Of a stretch of 6,965 nucleotides of DNA, positions 6,601 through 6,965 are shown piece by piece. Made by a program: the position numbers and the translations under genes. The number at the start of each line of letters is the position of its first letter. Within the stretch, counting starts at the first letter, position 1. Source of the DNA: a bacterium. GTDB taxonomy: Bacteria > UBA9089 > CG2-30-40-21 > SBAY01. Under the pieces are notes generated by a model. That model was given only the letters and a program-made list of their open reading frames with translations, had not been told where the DNA came from and ran no database searches. The stretch is from assembly GCA_040757115.1 (NCBI GenBank), contig JBFLYA010000043.1, forward strand, positions 1 through 6,965, given 5' to 3'.

Positions 6601-6965
6601 CAAAGATGTGGTGGTAGAGGTAAGCGGGACTTCCACATTTACCGCTTATGGATATGACAAATATGGGAATGAGAAAGAGGTGGAGAATGGGCAGTGGGAA
6701 GTAGGAAGTGAACTGGGCGAGTTGACCAATGTTATTGGCACAAACACGACTTTTGTCGCCGGGACAAAACCAGGCAAAGGCACACTTACCTACACAGTAA
6801 GAGAAGTGGTTATGAACCTTCATCTCACAAATGAATCTGTCCCCCTCGGGATGTGGATTAAGGGGGAGGAAAGAAATAATCTCCCCGAGCCCCGAGTCCC
6901 GAGCCCCGAGCCCCGAGCCCCGAATCCCGAACCCCGAACCCCGAGCCCCGAGTCCCGAGCCCCGA
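647..6965 (+). CDS. C25 (gingipain-like) cysteine peptidase with CARDB, beta-propeller, FN3, IPT and Ig-like repeats; 3' truncated by window
   Basis: This frame is open from 611 to the right edge with no stop, and codon-by-codon reading shows it continues the protein begun at 157 (residue 164 at base 647, at least 2,269 in total). Domain order: end of propeptide (EEFYIDEDFYQQDIWYP), catalytic domain (~301-651) with H529 and C567, CARDB (~663-774), eight propeller units (780-1169), FN3 (~1184-1288), IPT/TIG (~1289-1374), six ~95-residue Ig-like repeats with one Big_1-like domain, two further Ig-like repeats (2049-2218) and a repeat-derived tail. It should be an exported thiol endopeptidase acting outside the cytoplasm. 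The specificity cannot be read from sequence, so Arg or Lys preference is not claimed. The first ATG in this frame is at 914, without a good Shine-Dalgarno site and lacking the signal peptide and most of the propeptide, so independent initiation there is unlikely to give an exported enzyme. Confidence 0.9.
969..991 (+). repeat. 23-bp intragenic palindromic repeat, copy 2
   Basis: This is an exact copy of 533-555, located 436 bp downstream and again encoding GSKDPHY (residues 272-278). It lies between the propeptide and the catalytic domain. The flanks differ from copy 1, so only the 23-bp unit is shared. The following 30 bases contain an imperfect GTGC/GCAC hairpin that may belong to a longer element. 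Confidence 0.75.
1058..2110 (+). other. C25 peptidase catalytic domain
   Basis: The domain begins with ADYLIITS (from residue 301), which matches the first strand of the caspase-like fold in C25 enzymes. It continues with LGYVLIFGDAE (D386 in the conserved GD), CASDIWYTYL and PDIMLGRLP, all family landmarks. The putative catalytic histidine is H529 in YQGHGNFLGWA (codon 1742-1744). The nucleophilic cysteine is C567 in FAVACDTACF (codon 1856-1858). The spacing is 38 residues, close to the 33 between His and Cys in gingipain R. The segment GGIAYWGAST follows, and the domain ends with FNLLGEPAV. All the expected active-site features are present, so the enzyme looks catalytically competent. Confidence 0.92.
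2144..2479 (+). other. CARDB-like adhesion domain
   Basis: Residues ~663-774 contain AELEIQPTDVCFIPPYPKPG, TTIHNYGGIDAGNVLVKFFL and, at the end, VDPYDTIPEAGTINNIA. The pattern of a G-x-x-A-G-N-V-x-V-x-F-F-L strand and a closing VDP...I-x-E...N-N is typical of CARDB, a secreted beta-sandwich domain. It directly follows the catalytic domain, where classical gingipains carry an IgSF-like domain. Confidence 0.75.
2495..3664 (+). other. Eight-unit FG-GAP/VCBS-type beta-propeller
   Basis: Eight units begin at 2495, 2636, 2774, 2921, 3050, 3188, 3332 and 3470, a spacing of 129-147 bp or about 46 residues. The consensus is GWPK, then GDIDGDGxLEIV, then LYxWxxDGS. The aspartate-rich loops (DIDGDGD, DIDNDD, DIDGDGE, DVDMDN, DIDADGD) resemble calcium-binding loops of FG-GAP/VCBS repeats. 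Units 4 and 5 have weaker loops (NLDGKQGDE, NLDEDKEPE). The last unit is longer and ends with EWPMANHD, a normal closing segment for this type of propeller. The domain probably binds calcium and serves as a rigid binding or spacer platform. Confidence 0.85.
3707..4021 (+). other. Fibronectin type III-like domain
   Basis: Residues ~1184-1288 show ITDLKA, SIDLTWTAPGDD, YYIRYAT, ESFTVTNLSPTTTYYFCIRARDD and SPLSNNATGIT. The Trp in LTWTAPGDD, the L-x-P-x-T-x-Y-x-F motif and the RARDD strand are hallmarks of FN3. Immediately following a propeller is a common arrangement in secreted bacterial proteins. Confidence 0.85.
4022..4279 (+). other. IPT/TIG-like domain
   Basis: Residues ~1289-1374 contain ITLISPIYGPVGSLVTIKGANF, a pattern close to the IPT/TIG consensus of I-x-x-I-x-P-x-x-G-P-x-G-x-x-V-T-I-x-G-x-x-F, followed by IRISFGNT and later strands ending GYFVI. 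This is an immunoglobulin-like fold domain, probably structural. Confidence 0.75.
4280..4561 (+). other. ~95-residue Ig-like repeat, copy R1
   Basis: This 94-residue copy begins PPEYFKIGTISSPQIAG and ends GYQGKTGTSNPFYV. Compared with R3 to R6 it has one extra serine in the first loop. It is separated from R2 by the Big_1-like domain, and its sequence is the most divergent in the first half. The second half (GGIWDGTVSLTRASTTAITAGY) is close to the other copies. Confidence 0.8.
4562..4879 (+). other. Big_1-like (invasin-type) domain
   Basis: The 106 residues begin RPGEPFKFIVYPENPVYILAG, followed by SVSITAQLSDVYGNAVGSAGV, GTLSATTSTTTNTGQIGTITY and a final strand. The pattern I-T-A-x-L-x-D-x-Y-G-N-x-V with a later T-x-T-x-x-x-G-x-x-x-x-T-Y resembles the Big_1 domains of invasins. 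It is inserted between the first and second copies of the 95-residue repeat. Confidence 0.55.
4880..6301 (+). repeat. Tandem ~285-bp repeats R2-R6 encoding ~95-residue Ig-like domains
   Basis: Five copies lie head to tail: R2 4880-5161 (282 bp), R3 5162-5446, R4 5447-5731, R5 5732-6016 and R6 6017-6301 (each exactly 285 bp). Consensus landmarks are HFxIGTIS, QxAGxxFPIxIxAxDxYGN, TTNFxxGIWxG, GSITRAGTTAITAxYQGKTGTSNPFLV. R4, R5 and R6 are very alike at the DNA level; by eye R4 and R6 agree at roughly 92% of positions, while R2 and R3 are much more divergent. This indicates recent amplification at the 3' side of the array. These Ig-like modules probably form a stalk. I do not recognise a named family with certainty. 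Confidence 0.9.
6302..6811 (+). repeat. Two Ig-like (Big-type) repeats S1 and S2
   Basis: S1 (6302-6568, 89 residues) and S2 (6569-6811, 81 residues) are homologous to each other but not clearly to R1-R6. Shared landmarks are SLIKVMPESVTLLPDKS / AKITILPKDVVVEVSGTS, F-T-x-x-G-Y-D-x-x-G-N-E-K-E-V, W-E-V-G and T-T-F-x-A-G-T-K. The order of an I-x-P strand, then F-x-A-x-G-Y-D-x-x-G-N, then a Trp-containing strand, is typical of bacterial Ig-like Big_2-type domains. Both are likely further stalk modules. Confidence 0.7.
6415..6442 (+). repeat. G/A-rich heptamer-like tract
   Basis: Units GGGAGAT, GGGAAAT, GGGAAGT and AGGAAAA follow one another within S1 and encode GDGKWEVGK. The homologous place in S2 (6682-6709) carries a degenerate version (GGAGAAT, GGGCAGT, GGGAAGT, AGGAAGT). 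Because both domains have it, the tract predates their duplication, or the similarity simply reflects the conserved protein sequence. Confidence 0.45.
6841..6866. repeat. CCCCCT/AGGGGG inverted repeat within the coding tail
   Basis: CCCCCT at 6841-6846 and AGGGGG at 6861-6866 can form a 6-bp G/C-rich stem with a 14-nt loop. It lies within the open frame, just after the last Ig-like domain and before the C-rich heptamers. It resembles small dispersed hairpins rather than a terminator, since no T-run follows and the frame stays open through it. Confidence 0.4.
6883..6965 (+). repeat. C-rich heptamer tandem array, continuing past the window
   Basis: Eleven full heptamers and a partial twelfth run to the window edge. 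The units are CCCCGAG, CCCCGAA, TCCCGAG or TCCCGAA. The third, seventh and eleventh begin with T, and units 9-12 repeat units 1-4, suggesting a 56-bp higher-order period. The array is read in three phases to give a heptapeptide repeat of the type PEPRxPx. It has no stop in any of the six frames. The right end is not seen. Confidence 0.9.

Noticed and set aside
1574-6823. Minus-strand open frames of 60 to 111 codons scattered along the gene
   Set aside because: All lie opposite the continuous coding frame, have no convincing ribosome binding sites or family motifs, and appear by chance in low-stop repetitive coding sequence.
4880-6965. CRISPR array
   Set aside because: The repeats are either contiguous 285-bp coding units or contiguous 7-bp units. 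There are no spacers of regular length between short repeats.
914-6965. Independent translation start at ATG 914
   Set aside because: It has no good Shine-Dalgarno site and would remove the signal peptide and most of the propeptide. The conserved propeptide sequence at 647-910 shows the frame belongs to the upstream start.

Overview
The window holds essentially one very large plus-strand gene: a secreted, modular cysteine peptidase of family C25 (gingipain-like). It runs from a GTG start at 157 to beyond the right edge and would encode at least 2,269 residues. The frame is broken once. The N-terminal part (157-648) ends at a TGA. From about 611 the +1 frame is open without a stop to base 6965, and it continues the same protein. 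The junction reads CCC TGA, a sequence known to support +1 ribosomal frameshifting, but a one-base indel in the AAA at 634-636 would explain it equally well.

Layout: 1-156 is a leader with a good sigma-70-type promoter (TTGACA, 17 bp, TAATAT), an imperfect hairpin and a Shine-Dalgarno site. 157-~1057 encodes a signal peptide and the C25 propeptide. ~1058-2110 is the C25 catalytic domain, with His in YQGHGN and Cys in AVACDT. 2144-2479 is a CARDB-like domain. 2495-3664 is an eight-unit FG-GAP/VCBS-type beta-propeller with a period near 46 residues. 3707-4021 is fibronectin type III-like. 4022-4279 is IPT/TIG-like. 4280-6301 holds six copies of a ~95-residue Ig-like repeat, interrupted after the first by a Big_1-like domain (4562-4879). 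6302-6811 holds two copies of another Ig-like repeat. 6812-6965 is a repeat-derived proline/arginine-rich tail. The likely picture is an exported protease in which the long C-terminal stalk displays or anchors the catalytic head. The anchor itself lies outside the window.

The gene also carries several kinds of short repeats within its coding sequence: a 23-bp palindromic element present twice and encoding GSKDPHY both times, an A/T-rich heptamer array at 565-604, a G/A-rich heptamer-like tract at 6415-6442, and a C-rich heptamer array at 6883-6965. The leader hairpin and the CCCCCT/AGGGGG hairpin near the end look like further dispersed elements.

The organism appears to be a bacterium of moderate to low G+C. 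The AATCCGAA-type heptamers, the GGACGCAGATTT-type extragenic palindrome and the giant peptidase with stacked Ig-like repeats recall uncultured candidate-phylum bacteria (Omnitrophota, Desantisbacteria and similar). That placement rests on memory of such genomes and has low confidence. No RNA gene, CRISPR array, insertion sequence or credible minus-strand gene was seen.
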